From the NCBI RefSeq assembly GCF_035818635.1, contig NZ_JAYLLH010000032.1, positions 1 through 40,283 of the forward strand: DNA of 40,283 nt, in the 5' to 3' direction. Origin of the DNA: Mesobacterium_A hydrothermale (GTDB taxonomy: Bacteria > Pseudomonadota > Alphaproteobacteria > Rhodobacterales > Rhodobacteraceae). The notes under the pieces were generated by a model. That model did not search any database and was not told where the DNA came from. It saw only the letters and a program-made list of their open reading frames with translations. How positions within the stretch are numbered: the first letter of the stretch is position 1; each line of letters starts with the position of its first letter. A program made the translations under genes and the position numbers. Shown one piece after another: positions 8,085-15,485 of this stretch.

Positions 8085-8716
8085 GCGGCCTCATGTTCAT
8101 GCTGGGTAATTTCGCGTCGCTCTTCCAAGGCTTGGCGCACGATCTGGAAGGCCGATGACAGGAACAATCCCGCCATTATGGTTGCCACGATCAGGTCAGG
8201 CCAGCCGGTCGCCGTACCCCATACTCCAACGGCTGCAAACATCACGGCCACGTTCCCAATGGCGTCATTGCGCGAACACAGCCAGACCGACCGGACATTG
8301 GCATCGCCGTCCTTGAAGCGAACCAGCAGCATGACACTTGCCAGATTGGTGAGCAGCGCAAGAAAGCCGACAATGCCCATGATCTCAGCCGTGGGAACTC
8401 CTGCATAGAAGACGCGGTAAACCGTCGATCCGAACACCCAAAGGCCCATCAACAGAAGGCTGACGCCTTTGAACAGAGCCGCATTCGTCCGCGCGCGGAG
8501 CGAGGCCCCGATAACCGCAAGTGAAATCCCATAGGTCAGCGCATCGCCTGCAAAGTCGAGGGCGTCCGCTTGCAATGCTTGAGACTTGGCTAGATGACCC
8601 GCTGTCATCTCGACAAAGAACATCGTCGCGTTGAGCGCGATGACGATCCACAGCCGTTTTTTGTAATCATCTGAAACGCCGTCAAACTTGGCATCATGTC
8701 CGCAGCAACCAGCCAT
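8081..8716 (-). CDS. Cation diffusion facilitator-type metal transporter
   Basis: 211 aa, about six membrane helices, lacking the usual C-terminal cytoplasmic domain. The N-terminal CCGHD may bind metal. TM2 has SQALQADALDFAGDALTYG and TM5 has CSRNDAIGN, the positions of the metal-binding aspartates in the CDF family. This subgroup with CSRNDAIGN is typically found beside a MerR regulator. It probably exports Zn(II), Cd(II) or a similar divalent cation out of the cytoplasm. First gene of a two-gene minus-strand operon behind a MerR-type promoter (8747-8777). Confidence 0.88.
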   Translation of the reverse strand: MAGCCGHDAKFDGVSDDYKKRLWIVIALNATMFFVEMTAGHLAKSQALQADALDFAGDALTYGISLAVIGASLRARTNAALFKGVSLLLMGLWVFGSTVYRVFYAGVPTAEIMGIVGFLALLTNLASVMLLVRFKDGDANVRSVWLCSRNDAIGNVAVMFAAVGVWGTATGWPDLIVATIMAGLFLSSAFQIVRQALEERREITQHEHEAA

Positions 8717-8746
8717 GGGAATCCTCTTTCATCTTTGCCTGCTCAT

Positions 8747-8777
8747 AGTGTAATGTCTCTAGTGACTAGAGGTTCAA
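8747..8777 (-). promoter_or_regulatory. MerR-type promoter with 19-bp spacer and palindromic operator
   Basis: On the minus strand, TTGAAC (complement of 8772-8777) and TACACT (complement of 8747-8752) are separated by 19 bases, the overlong spacing of MerR-activated promoters. A perfect CTCTAGT-G-ACTAGAG palindrome (8757-8771) lies inside the spacer. This is the layout of CadR/PbrR/ZntR-type operators. It should drive the transporter and methyltransferase genes when the adjacent regulator binds metal. Confidence 0.82.
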
Positions 8778-8788
8778 GAGGTTTCTTC

Positions 8789-9205
8789 ATGTTTTCTATC
8801 GGCGAGCTTTCAAAGCGTACAAAGGTCAAGGTCTCGACAATCCGGTACTATGAGGAAATGGGGTTGTTGGCCGAGGCAGAACGCACGTCCGGTAACCAAC
8901 GGCGATACGACAAAGCTGGGTTGGAGCGGCTGAGCTTCATCCGTCATGCGCGTGACCTTGGGTTTTCGATTGAAGCGATTTCGTCGTTGATCGAACTGCA
9001 GGATCATCCGGATCGGTCGTGCGAGGCGGCAACAAACATTGCCACGTCCCAACTTGAAGAGGTACGCGCGAAGATCAAACGTCTTAAAACACTTGAAAAG
9101 GAACTTAGCCGAATATCGAAGGGCTGCGACGGAGAAGGCGTGTCGGAGGATTGCTATGTATTGGCGTCACTGGCCGATCATAATTTGTGCGACCGGGAAC
9201 ACTAG
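8789..9205 (+). CDS. MerR-family metal-responsive regulator
   Basis: 138 aa from the ATG giving MFSIGELSKRTKVKVSTIRY; an upstream in-frame ATG at 8696 would run through the promoter. The winged HTH is at residues 1-70 (STIRYYEEMGLL, GNQRRYDKAGLERLSFIRHA), followed by a dimerisation coiled coil (about 80-110). Cysteines at 78, 113, 122 and 134 match the spacing of metal ligands in ZntR/CadR/PbrR, so Zn, Cd or Pb sensing is likely. Divergent from the CDF operon, whose promoter it should untwist; it probably also controls its own expression. Confidence 0.9.
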   Translation: MFSIGELSKRTKVKVSTIRYYEEMGLLAEAERTSGNQRRYDKAGLERLSFIRHARDLGFSIEAISSLIELQDHPDRSCEAATNIATSQLEEVRAKIKRLKTLEKELSRISKGCDGEGVSEDCYVLASLADHNLCDREH

Positions 9206-9374
9206 AAGCTGTAAATGCGGACATAGGGCAGACGAGAGCGAACGTCCGCAAAGTCCCACTCAGCGGACTATCGGAACTGTTTGGTTCGGGTAGGTTTGTC
9301 TGGGTCACTCCGCCAAGCGGAAAAGAAAAAGCGGGCTTTGGGAAGGGTGTTTCAACTTCTCAAAGGAGAGCCCC
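9206..9374. other. Gap before the DUF3768 gene with a GCGGGC leader motif
   Basis: Contains a small CCGC-CAA-GCGG hairpin (about 9311-9320) and AAAAGCGGGCTTTGGG, a variant of the leader motif recurring before several genes of this block. A good AAAGGAG ribosome binding site precedes the DUF3768 gene. No gene seen. Confidence 0.4.
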
Positions 9375-9764
9375 ATGACCAGTACCGCTCAATCCCAGAC
9401 AGACCGTCCGGATCCGACCGTGATCGCTGCCCAAAACGATGCGTTCCGCAAGCTCGCGTGCCTTGGAGTGCCGCCAGCCCAGTCCATCCAGGGCCGGATG
9501 CATGTCACCAGTTCGCTTATGGAGGCCGGTGACGGCTTCATGGCCGAGGCGGTGAAGGCGACCGGTGAGTTTGCCGCATTCGAGCCTGAGAATGATCCCG
9601 AGGGATGGCACGATTTCGGGGCAGTCGAGATCCGTGGCGAAACCGTGTTCTGGAAAATCGATCTCTATGAAGCAGACTCGGATTTCCGCTACGGCGCCGA
9701 GACCCCGGACAACCCCGCCACCACCACGCGCGTGCTGACCATCATGCTGGCGCGCGACTGGTAG
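9375..9764 (+). CDS. DUF3768 family protein
   Basis: 129 aa. The family core is visible: IAAQNDAFRKL near the N-terminus, ENDPEGWHDFGAVEIRGETV and FWKIDLYEAD in the middle, and RVLTIMLARDW at the very end. DUF3768 proteins are small, plasmid- and phage-associated and of unknown function. AAAGGAG lies 7 bases before the ATG. Downstream lies a strong hairpin. Part of the run of small orphan genes around the ParB-like and helicase genes; a role in DNA transfer or establishment is inferred only from this company. Confidence 0.82.
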   Translation: MTSTAQSQTDRPDPTVIAAQNDAFRKLACLGVPPAQSIQGRMHVTSSLMEAGDGFMAEAVKATGEFAAFEPENDPEGWHDFGAVEIRGETVFWKIDLYEADSDFRYGAETPDNPATTTRVLTIMLARDW

Positions 9765-9803
9765 AAGGGCAGGGGACCCCTCCCACTGACATCCCAGACG
9801 ATG

Positions 9804-9870
9804 AAGGCCCGCTGCCCCCAAAAGGCAAAGCGGGCCTTCTGTCGTTGTGATCCCCGAACCCGGGGATTGG
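9804..9870 (+). terminator. Tandem hairpins between the DUF3768 and ParB-like genes
   Basis: The first hairpin is AAGGCCCGCT / AGCGGGCCTT (9804-9813 with 9829-9838, 10 perfect pairs). The second is ATCCCCG-AACC-CGGGGAT (about 9850-9867). The first could terminate transcription, though it lacks a clean U tract. The sequence AAGCGGGCCTTCTG...TTGTGATCCC closely resembles the leader at 21145-21180, so it may be a shared regulatory leader rather than a simple terminator. Confidence 0.5.
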
Positions 9871-9919
9871 TCACACGCAAGCGCGCGGGCCGCATCTTGC
9901 CCACCGAGAAGGACATCCC

Positions 9920-11902
9920 ATGACTGCAAGTTTCAAACCCGTTTCTGTCGCCATCGGCGATCTGACAGCTCATCCCGCCAATGTGCGCAGCAACTCCCCG
10001 GAAACCTATGACCCCGAGAACATCGCCCACCTGAAAGCCAGCATCGCCGTTCTGGGGTTGCTCCAGCCGCTCCTGGTCCAGAAGATCGACGGCAAATACG
10101 GCGTGCTCGCTGGCGGCCGGCGCAACGCCGCGCTGAAGGAACTGGTTGCCGACAAGGCCGCCAAGGGCTTCACGGCGAAGACCAAGATCGACTGCCGCCT
10201 TGTCCCTGAGGATTGCGACGTCACCACGGCGCTGTCGCTTGCCGAGAACATTACGCAAGCCCCGATGAACGCCATCGACGAGTTCGAGGCATTCGCCCGG
10301 ATGATGGAAGTCGACGGCCAGACGCCCGAGACGATCGCCAAGACCTTCGGCACGACGGTTGCCGCCGTCAAAGGCCGGTTGCGTTATGGCTTGATCCACC
10401 CCGACATCCGCGCCGCGGCCCGGGCCAAGACGATCACGCTCGACACGATGAAGGCCTTTGCCGAGCACCCGAGCCAGGAAGTGCAGCGCGAGGTTTATGA
10501 GGCGCTGACCAAGGAAGACAGCTACCTGCAGGCCTACACCGTCCGTCAGGCGCTCAAATCCCGCGGTGTGCAGGTCAGCGATGATATCGGGGCCTTTGTG
10601 CGCGAGGACTACGAAGCGCGGGGTGGGGCCATCGCGGCCGATCTCCTGGAAGAGCATTCCGTGCTCGAGGACGCCGCGCTGGTCGAGACCATCCTGCTTG
10701 AAAAACTCAGTGCTGCCGCCGAAGAGGCCCGCGCAAAACTTGGCTTTGCCTGGGCCGATGCGATGGTGCGCTATGATTACGCGACCATGGCTGACTACGG
10801 CCGCGTCTATCCCGGCCCGATCGAGCCGGATGAGGCTGCCCAGAAGCGCATCGATGAGATCACCGCCGAGCTTGAGCAATTGCAACTCGAGATGGAAGAT
10901 GAGGGGCTCGACGACGACGCCTACAATGCGCTCTACGACCGTGTGGACGCTCTGGAAGAGAAAGCCCGCGATCTGCAGGAGGCCTACAGCGCCGAGGATT
11001 TGGCGCGGGCCGGGGTTATCGCCTCGTGGTCGAGTGGCCAGGTTACGCTTCATGTGGGCCTTGTGCGCCCGGAGGACACCGCGAAAGAGGAGGGCGCGCG
11101 TGGCTCTTCAAGCAACCCAACGGGGGAGGAGGCCCCGGACGCAGGCGAAATCAGCTACCCGGCCTCGCTGGCTGAGGACCTCAAGACCGAGCGGGCCATG
11201 GCGCTTGGGGCCGCGATGGCGCTGCATCCCGAGGCCACGCTCGATCTGACGCTCTTCAAGCTGGTGAGCGACGTTCTGGCCAGCGGCATGAGTGTCACGC
11301 AGGCGATCAAGATCGATGCCCGCAAGGAATACCGCAACCATGCCAAGATGGACGAGATCGACGAGACCTCGCTCGAGCAGGTGGCGGCGGCGCATGATGC
11401 GCTCGACCTTTCGTGGTTGGACGACGCCCGGTCTCCCGCCGATCAGTTCGCGGCGTTTCGCGCGCTGAAGCCGGGCGAGAAGGCCAAGCTCGTCGCCTAT
11501 GCGACGGCCAGCACCACGCAGTCCTGTTTCGCGCGGGACCGCCAGCGTGACAGTCTGATGCATGATTTCGAAATCGAGATCATGCCCAATATCCGCGCGC
11601 ATTGGACGCCGAACGCGGCGCTCTTCAACCGCTTCAAGAAGGCCTGGCTCCTGAAGATCCTCGGCGAGGATCTGGGTCTGGCCCAGGAGGCGGTGACGCT
11701 GGCCTCGTCGAGCAAGAAGGAGATCGTCGCCTTCTGCGACAAGCTCTTTGCCGAGCCCTTCGCCACGCTGACGGATGCACAACGCGCTGCCGTGGCCGCC
11801 TGGTGCCCGCCCATGATGCAGACCGCGGGTGTCGCCTGCGATAATGCAGAGCCCATCGCGGAAACCCACGAGCCTGAGAGCGCGGTCGCGCAGGCGGCCT
11901 AA
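9920..11902 (+). CDS. Large ParB/RepB/Spo0J-type nuclease-domain protein
   Basis: 660 aa, about twice the size of a partition ParB. The ParB N-terminal domain (about residues 5-110) shows VAIGDLTAHPANVRSN, LLQPLLVQK and YGVLAGGRRNAALKEL. ALSLAENITQAPMNAIDEFEAF follows, with an HTH at about 135-165 (TIAKTFGTTVAAVKGRLRYG). The middle contains an acidic coiled coil (about 305-360). The C-terminal 250 residues match no domain I know. Such accessory ParB-like proteins are common on alphaproteobacterial plasmids beside antirestriction genes. It is not the replicon's own ParB (repB is), so a role in DNA processing or gene regulation is more likely than partition. Confidence 0.85.
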   Translation: MTASFKPVSVAIGDLTAHPANVRSNSPETYDPENIAHLKASIAVLGLLQPLLVQKIDGKYGVLAGGRRNAALKELVADKAAKGFTAKTKIDCRLVPEDCDVTTALSLAENITQAPMNAIDEFEAFARMMEVDGQTPETIAKTFGTTVAAVKGRLRYGLIHPDIRAAARAKTITLDTMKAFAEHPSQEVQREVYEALTKEDSYLQAYTVRQALKSRGVQVSDDIGAFVREDYEARGGAIAADLLEEHSVLEDAALVETILLEKLSAAAEEARAKLGFAWADAMVRYDYATMADYGRVYPGPIEPDEAAQKRIDEITAELEQLQLEMEDEGLDDDAYNALYDRVDALEEKARDLQEAYSAEDLARAGVIASWSSGQVTLHVGLVRPEDTAKEEGARGSSSNPTGEEAPDAGEISYPASLAEDLKTERAMALGAAMALHPEATLDLTLFKLVSDVLASGMSVTQAIKIDARKEYRNHAKMDEIDETSLEQVAAAHDALDLSWLDDARSPADQFAAFRALKPGEKAKLVAYATASTTQSCFARDRQRDSLMHDFEIEIMPNIRAHWTPNAALFNRFKKAWLLKILGEDLGLAQEAVTLASSSKKEIVAFCDKLFAEPFATLTDAQRAAVAAWCPPMMQTAGVACDNAEPIAETHEPESAVAQAA

Positions 11903-11976
11903 AGCATCACGTGACCCGCGCGAGGCATGCTGCCCGCGCGGGTCCATCCTTTCACACCCAACGGAAAGACATCCCA

Positions 11977-12570
11977 ATGGCTATTCTCAAGTTCTCTGCG
12001 TCTGCTGTAGCGGCGCAGATCGCCCATGCGCGCGCCTGCAAAACCTTCCTGCCCAACTGGAACGGCCCGGTGGACAGGCCCGCCCTGATCCTGATCGTCG
12101 GCAATGGCGTGCATCTGCGCTCCAATGGCATCGATGGCACGACCACCCGCATCGTCACCACCGAGCAGGCCGATCCGTCCTTTGCCTTCGCCGATGGCAT
12201 GAACCCGTTCCGCGACACCGACTGGATGGCGCAGCGCCGCATGGCGTTTCGCGATCTGACCGGCCAGTTCTACACCGACATTCTCGACGATATGCAGGTG
12301 CTTATCGACCGGGGGCGGGGTGCGATCCGGCTCGCCACCGATGGCCACAGCATCCGCGTCTTCGTGCGCCGGGCCTCGGACTATCTGATCGGCGGGACCT
12401 ACGAGGTGCCCTCGGGCCTCGGCGGTACCTTCCGGGTCATCCTCAAGGATGCCTGCGACACCTTCGCGATCGTGCAGAACTGCGGCAATTGCGAGGATTT
12501 TGACGCCATGCAGCCCTATCGCGTGCCGCTCGATGCGCTGATGGAACTCGATGACCGGAGGGCGGCGTAA
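11977..12570 (+). CDS. Hypothetical plasmid protein, function unknown
   Basis: 197 aa from MAILKFSASAVAAQIAHARA, preceded by ACGGAAAGA. Mixed alpha/beta composition with two CxxC-like cysteines near the end (NCGNCED). No recognised domain, signal peptide or membrane helix. It lies 74 bases after the ParB-like gene and is followed by a nested inverted repeat, so it may be on the same transcript. Codon bias matches its neighbours, supporting a real gene. Confidence 0.65.
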   Translation: MAILKFSASAVAAQIAHARACKTFLPNWNGPVDRPALILIVGNGVHLRSNGIDGTTTRIVTTEQADPSFAFADGMNPFRDTDWMAQRRMAFRDLTGQFYTDILDDMQVLIDRGRGAIRLATDGHSIRVFVRRASDYLIGGTYEVPSGLGGTFRVILKDACDTFAIVQNCGNCEDFDAMQPYRVPLDALMELDDRRAA

Positions 12571-12592
12571 CGCGCCCTTTCTCAAACATGCA

Positions 12593-12638
12593 TCGCCAAT
12601 ACCCTGCCGGGCCTGCGGCCCTCTCGGGACATTGGCGA
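12593..12638 (+). repeat. Nested inverted repeat in the leader of the DUF6927 gene
   Basis: The outer arms TCGCCAAT (12593-12600) and ATTGGCGA (12631-12638) are perfect complements. They enclose a second hairpin GGGCC-TGC-GGCCC (12609-12621). The structure is 35 bases upstream of the ATG at 12673 and has no U tract, so an RNA leader or protein-binding cruciform is likelier than a terminator. Confidence 0.55.
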
Positions 12639-12672
12639 CAACAATTTCCCCAATGAGAGAAAGGACTCTGAG

Positions 12673-13329
12673 ATGGGATGGCTCTTCTACACGGACCGTC
12701 GCGTCAAATCCTACGCGGTTGAGAAGGCGGAAATCACGCGGCTTTGCACCTTCGAGGGCGACACGCGCAAGACCGAACTGGTCAAGGCGTGCAAGGTTGG
12801 CTCCACTTGGTATGCGGCGGCAAGGGTCACAAGTATCGATGGCTCGCCGGTCGAGGACACGACCTATGTGACCGATGCCGATGGCTCCATCACTTTCGGG
12901 GCTGTCTTCCTCACCCGATACGATGACGGCTGCTGGGGCTACAAGGACATGGAGGAAAGCGCTGGCCCGAACGAGTCACGTGCTCCCCTTGGGCTGATCG
13001 ATCTTCTCTCCAACCTGAAAGACGAAGGCAGCTACGCTCATGCCTGGCGCCAGCGCTGCCGGGATTGGGCTGCGATCCCGGACTACGAGGAAGGCGACAA
13101 GATCAGGCTCGCCACCCCTGTGACACTCACAGATGGCAGCACCTGCCAGATCGTCACTGCCACCCACTACAGGCGCGGGCGGCAAAAACGCCGCTGCTAC
13201 CGAATCGAGGAAACCGGCGGGCTCGTGCGGCTCTCAAGGGCCTCGCTTGCGGGCTCGGAGCTGCTCAGTTCCGCGAAGGGCGCGGTCAGCCCAGTGCTGG
13301 CGGAGTTCCTGGCGGGACAGGACCCTTAG
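12673..13329 (+). CDS. DUF6927-like protein
   Basis: 218 aa beginning MGWLFYTDRRVKSYAVEKAE. It has TWYAAARV in the first third and YDDGCWGYKDMEESAGP in the middle, which I associate with DUF6927, an uncharacterised plasmid/phage family; the C-terminal third is probably a beta-rich domain (KIRLATPVTLTDGS). AAAGGA is correctly spaced from the ATG. Its stop overlaps by 4 bases that of the convergent Abi-like gene, suggesting the latter was inserted tightly here. The DUF number is from memory and should be treated as moderate. Confidence 0.7.
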   Translation: MGWLFYTDRRVKSYAVEKAEITRLCTFEGDTRKTELVKACKVGSTWYAAARVTSIDGSPVEDTTYVTDADGSITFGAVFLTRYDDGCWGYKDMEESAGPNESRAPLGLIDLLSNLKDEGSYAHAWRQRCRDWAAIPDYEEGDKIRLATPVTLTDGSTCQIVTATHYRRGRQKRRCYRIEETGGLVRLSRASLAGSELLSSAKGAVSPVLAEFLAGQDP

Positions 13330-13991
13330 GGGCGCACTGCGAGGAGTGCGCGCACTGTCTCGATTTCGAGCACCCAGTTGCTGGTCGTTTCGTTGCGCCA
13401 TCTTATGCAGCGGATGATCCGATCAAAATCATCCTGAAGGGCGCGCGGAAAAACAGGCTCATGGTGTGCGATTCTGTTGCGGAGCCTCCTCACGGCTTCA
13501 ATGTCAGACCTTAATTCAGATCGGCGCTGGCTGGCCGTGACACCACGAGGCGCGTCCGGAAACACTGCGTAGAAATGATTATCCCACAGTCTGCCTTGGT
13601 GCCTGTTTGTCAGCATCTTCTCCCAAAACACGAACTTCAGTTCGGCGACGACCTTTCCGGCAGTGGGTTGCTGTCCTGCGCAGCCTTCGAGGTCTCGTTT
13701 GGGGCTGTATGCTGGACCGCGCGGGTTTGGTAACGAACGGATAAAGCCTTGTGTCCAAGGCCATGTTCCTCCATGGACAGCTTCGATTGCTTCCACGATC
13801 GCGTTTCGCAGCGCAACTTCCAAAACATGGAGTGGAACCATGAACGCAGCTGATACTTGTAGATTCCAGTGGTATAGATGGAGAGCTCGCGTCCTATCAT
13901 TGCCGGTTTCGCGCAAATAGGTCGCAAACCTAGGTGCGGATAGAACGTTCGGAAGGTGGTGTTCTTCATCAGCCGTGAACGGTGGATACAT
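13326..13991 (-). CDS. Abi-like protein with HEPN-type RNase motif
   Basis: 221 aa, mostly helical. Near residue 53 is PLHVLEVALRNAIVEAIEAV, and at 171-179 RNRIAHHEP, giving the R-x4-H catalytic signature of HEPN ribonucleases in the form seen in Abi_2/AbiD-AbiF abortive-infection proteins. Such proteins are thought to cleave RNA upon phage infection. It is the only minus-strand gene in this block and is next to prlF-yhaV, consistent with a small defence insert. No dedicated antitoxin is adjacent. Start ATG at 13991 is the first giving the conserved N-terminus; function is inferred from the motif. Confidence 0.7.
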   Translation of the reverse strand: MYPPFTADEEHHLPNVLSAPRFATYLRETGNDRTRALHLYHWNLQVSAAFMVPLHVLEVALRNAIVEAIEAVHGGTWPWTQGFIRSLPNPRGPAYSPKRDLEGCAGQQPTAGKVVAELKFVFWEKMLTNRHQGRLWDNHFYAVFPDAPRGVTASQRRSELRSDIEAVRRLRNRIAHHEPVFPRALQDDFDRIIRCIRWRNETTSNWVLEIETVRALLAVRP

Positions 13992-14080
13992 TGACAGTAA
14001 AGGCTTTCGGTGCCATATAGAGTGCGAGCGTTGAGACTGCGGGCACTATGCCTCCCCTCATTGCACAAAGAAAGCAAAAG

Positions 14081-14104
14081 CCCGTCGCATTGCGGCGGGT
14101 TTTT
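14081..14104 (+). terminator. Intrinsic terminator upstream of prlF
   Basis: CCCGTCGC-ATT-GCGGCGGG (7 Watson-Crick pairs and one G-T) followed by TTTTT. There is no plus-strand gene just upstream. It either insulates prlF from readthrough or ends an unannotated short transcript between 13992 and 14080. On the minus strand the tail CTTTTGCTTTCTTT is also fairly U-rich, so it may be bidirectional. Confidence 0.65.
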
Positions 14105-14174
14105 CAGTTTTCCAGCCCGACTCCGGAAAACCGTTTGATTGGCCGGTCGGTGACAGCAGACCATGCGGCTTGTC

Positions 14175-14203
14175 TTGACAAGGCAATGCAAATGCATTAC
14201 CTA
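14175..14203 (+). promoter_or_regulatory. prlF-yhaV promoter with palindromic operator
   Basis: TTGACA (14175-14180), a 17-base spacer and TACCTA (14198-14203). Inside the spacer is the perfect interrupted palindrome AATGCA-AA-TGCATT (14185-14198), ideally placed for autorepression by the PrlF-YhaV complex. The gene starts 40 bases downstream. Confidence 0.7.
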
Positions 14204-14242
14204 TCGCAGGAAGCAAAGACCCTTTTCTTTCAGGAGACTGCC

Positions 14243-14569
14243 ATGACAGTGCTCACACAAGATGTCTCGAAGCTCACTGATCGGTATCAGACAACCGTGC
14301 CGGCAGGTGTGCGCAAACAGCTCAAGCTCGGCAAGGGCGACCAGATTCGCTACTGCACCGAGCCGAGTGGCAGGGTCTATATCGAGCCCGTGCGCAGCGA
14401 CGAGGATGATCCCGCGCTCGGCGCCTTTCTCGATTTTGTCGAGGCCGATATCAAGGCGCATCCGGACCGCATTCGGGCCTTCGATGGGGCTTTGCATGAC
14501 CGTCTTGCAGCACTGGTCGGAGAGGTTGACATCGATCTCGATGCGCCGCTATCGCCCGAGGATGAATGA
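14243..14569 (+). CDS. prlF: PrlF-type antitoxin (AbrB-fold)
   Basis: 108 aa from MTVLTQDVSKLTDRYQTTVP, with AGGAG upstream. The swapped-hairpin AbrB DNA-binding domain (about residues 8-50) shows LTDRYQTTVPAGVRKQLKLGKGDQIRY. The C-terminal part (ALGAFLDFVEADIKAHPDRI) is the region that contacts the toxin. It neutralises YhaV and represses the operon. ATGA overlap with yhaV couples translation. The length matches the family. Confidence 0.9.
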   Translation: MTVLTQDVSKLTDRYQTTVPAGVRKQLKLGKGDQIRYCTEPSGRVYIEPVRSDEDDPALGAFLDFVEADIKAHPDRIRAFDGALHDRLAALVGEVDIDLDAPLSPEDE

Positions 14570-15084
14570 GCGGCGATAGCGTGCCCGCAGGGGCGCCCCT
14601 TGTCGTAAACGGATGGTCGATCTATGCGCATCCGCTCTTTCTGGACCAGCTCGAAGGGCTGATCGAGGAAGTTGAAGCGCGTAAGGCACGCGATCCAAAG
14701 ACATGGCGCAAGAAAAACCCAACGAAACGGCTGGCCGCCATCTTCAAGCTGGTCACCGAGGCCATACCGGCAGATCCTGGTGCCGCCGCCTACCGGCAAG
14801 GCAGCACGCTCGGGGATCACCGCAAGCACTGGTTCCGGGCGAAATTCTTCCAGCAGTATCGGTTGTTCTACCGCTTCAACAGCGATGCCAAGGTCATCGT
14901 GGTGGCCTGGGTGAACGACGATAAGACCCTGCGCGCCTACGGCAGCAAGACGGATGCCTATGCGACGTTCAAAGGGATGCTGGAAGATGGAAATCCACCT
15001 GACAGTTTCGACGCGCTCTTGAAAGAAGCAGCGGCGGCGGGCAAGCGGTTCGAGGCGTCCCTGGACGCGGTACCTGATCGGTGA
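14566..15084 (+). CDS. yhaV: YhaV-type mRNA interferase toxin
   Basis: 172 aa. RelE-superfamily fold with the YhaV hallmarks: VNGWSIYAHPLFLDQLEGLI at the N-terminus, YRQGSTLGDHRKHWFRAKFFQQYRLF and VVAWVNDDKTLRAYGSKTDAY. YhaV cleaves mRNA associated with ribosomes and is held inactive by PrlF. Gene overlaps prlF by ATGA. The pair probably acts as an addiction module on this replicon. Full length with no visible defect. Confidence 0.92.
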   Translation: MSGDSVPAGAPLVVNGWSIYAHPLFLDQLEGLIEEVEARKARDPKTWRKKNPTKRLAAIFKLVTEAIPADPGAAAYRQGSTLGDHRKHWFRAKFFQQYRLFYRFNSDAKVIVVAWVNDDKTLRAYGSKTDAYATFKGMLEDGNPPDSFDALLKEAAAAGKRFEASLDAVPDR

Positions 15085-15179
15085 GCGGCCCGGTTAGCTG
15101 TGAACCTTACGGCCTTGCCGTTTACGGCACCACTGTGGGTGATGTAGCATCGACCCATAGCATAGTCGGAGAAAGCGCA

Positions 15180-15242
15180 ATGGACCCAACGGGTAAGGAA
15201 CAGCCGCACTTCGGTCTCGAGGAGCATTTCCGTGGCGGCTGA
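15180..15242 (+). CDS. Tiny ORF (20 aa) upstream of antitoxin-like ORF
   Basis: Encodes MDPTGKEQPHFGLEEHFRGG, with GGAG 8 bases before the ATG. Its stop lies inside the following small ORF, whose GTG start it overlaps by 11 bases, an arrangement that suggests translational coupling. It may be a leader peptide or the remnant of a shortened gene. No homologue recognised. Confidence 0.25.
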   Translation: MDPTGKEQPHFGLEEHFRGG

Positions 15243-15384
15243 TGTCAATTCGTATGACGCGTGGTTTCGCGCGCAGGTACAGGCCGCGCTGGAGGATGCA
15301 CGTACGGGAACATCTCAGGTTCAGGTGATGCAGGCCGCACAGGCATTGATTGATGCGAAGCGGCAGATCGAACCCAAGTCCTGA
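15232..15384 (+). CDS. Small orphan antitoxin-like protein
   Basis: 50 aa starting at GTG, with GAGGAG 7 bases upstream. The core SYDAWFRAQVQAALEDARTG resembles the YDxWFRxxVxxAL signature of the short RelB/PaaA2-like stability-determinant antitoxins that pair with RelE/ParE toxins. No toxin follows (the next gene is the large helicase), and the upstream YhaV has its own antitoxin. It may be a remnant or an anti-addiction antitoxin acting against a toxin elsewhere. Family call is tentative. Confidence 0.5.
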   Translation: MAADVNSYDAWFRAQVQAALEDARTGTSQVQVMQAAQALIDAKRQIEPKS

Positions 15385-15430
15385 CCAAGCCTTGGAGGTC
15401 AGCGCGGTCTGATCCCGTCACTCTGAAAAG

Positions 15431-15477
15431 CGAAAGCGGGCTTTTTGTCCTTTGGAACTCAGACCCTGATCCAAAGG
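15431..15477 (+). promoter_or_regulatory. Hairpin leader that covers the helicase ribosome binding site
   Basis: The first hairpin is AAGC...GCTTTTT (about 15428-15446), containing the recurrent AAAGCGGGCTTT motif. The second is CCTTTGG (15449-15455) pairing with CCAAAGG (15471-15477). The right arm contains the AAAGGA ribosome binding site of the gene starting at 15486, so folding would hide it. This suggests translational control of the helicase gene. Confidence 0.45.
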
Positions 15478-15485
15478 AAAACCGC

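Noticed and set aside
9689..11053. 454-aa minus-strand open frame opposite the ParB-like gene
   Set aside because: A GC-driven shadow; the plus frame shows ParB motifs.
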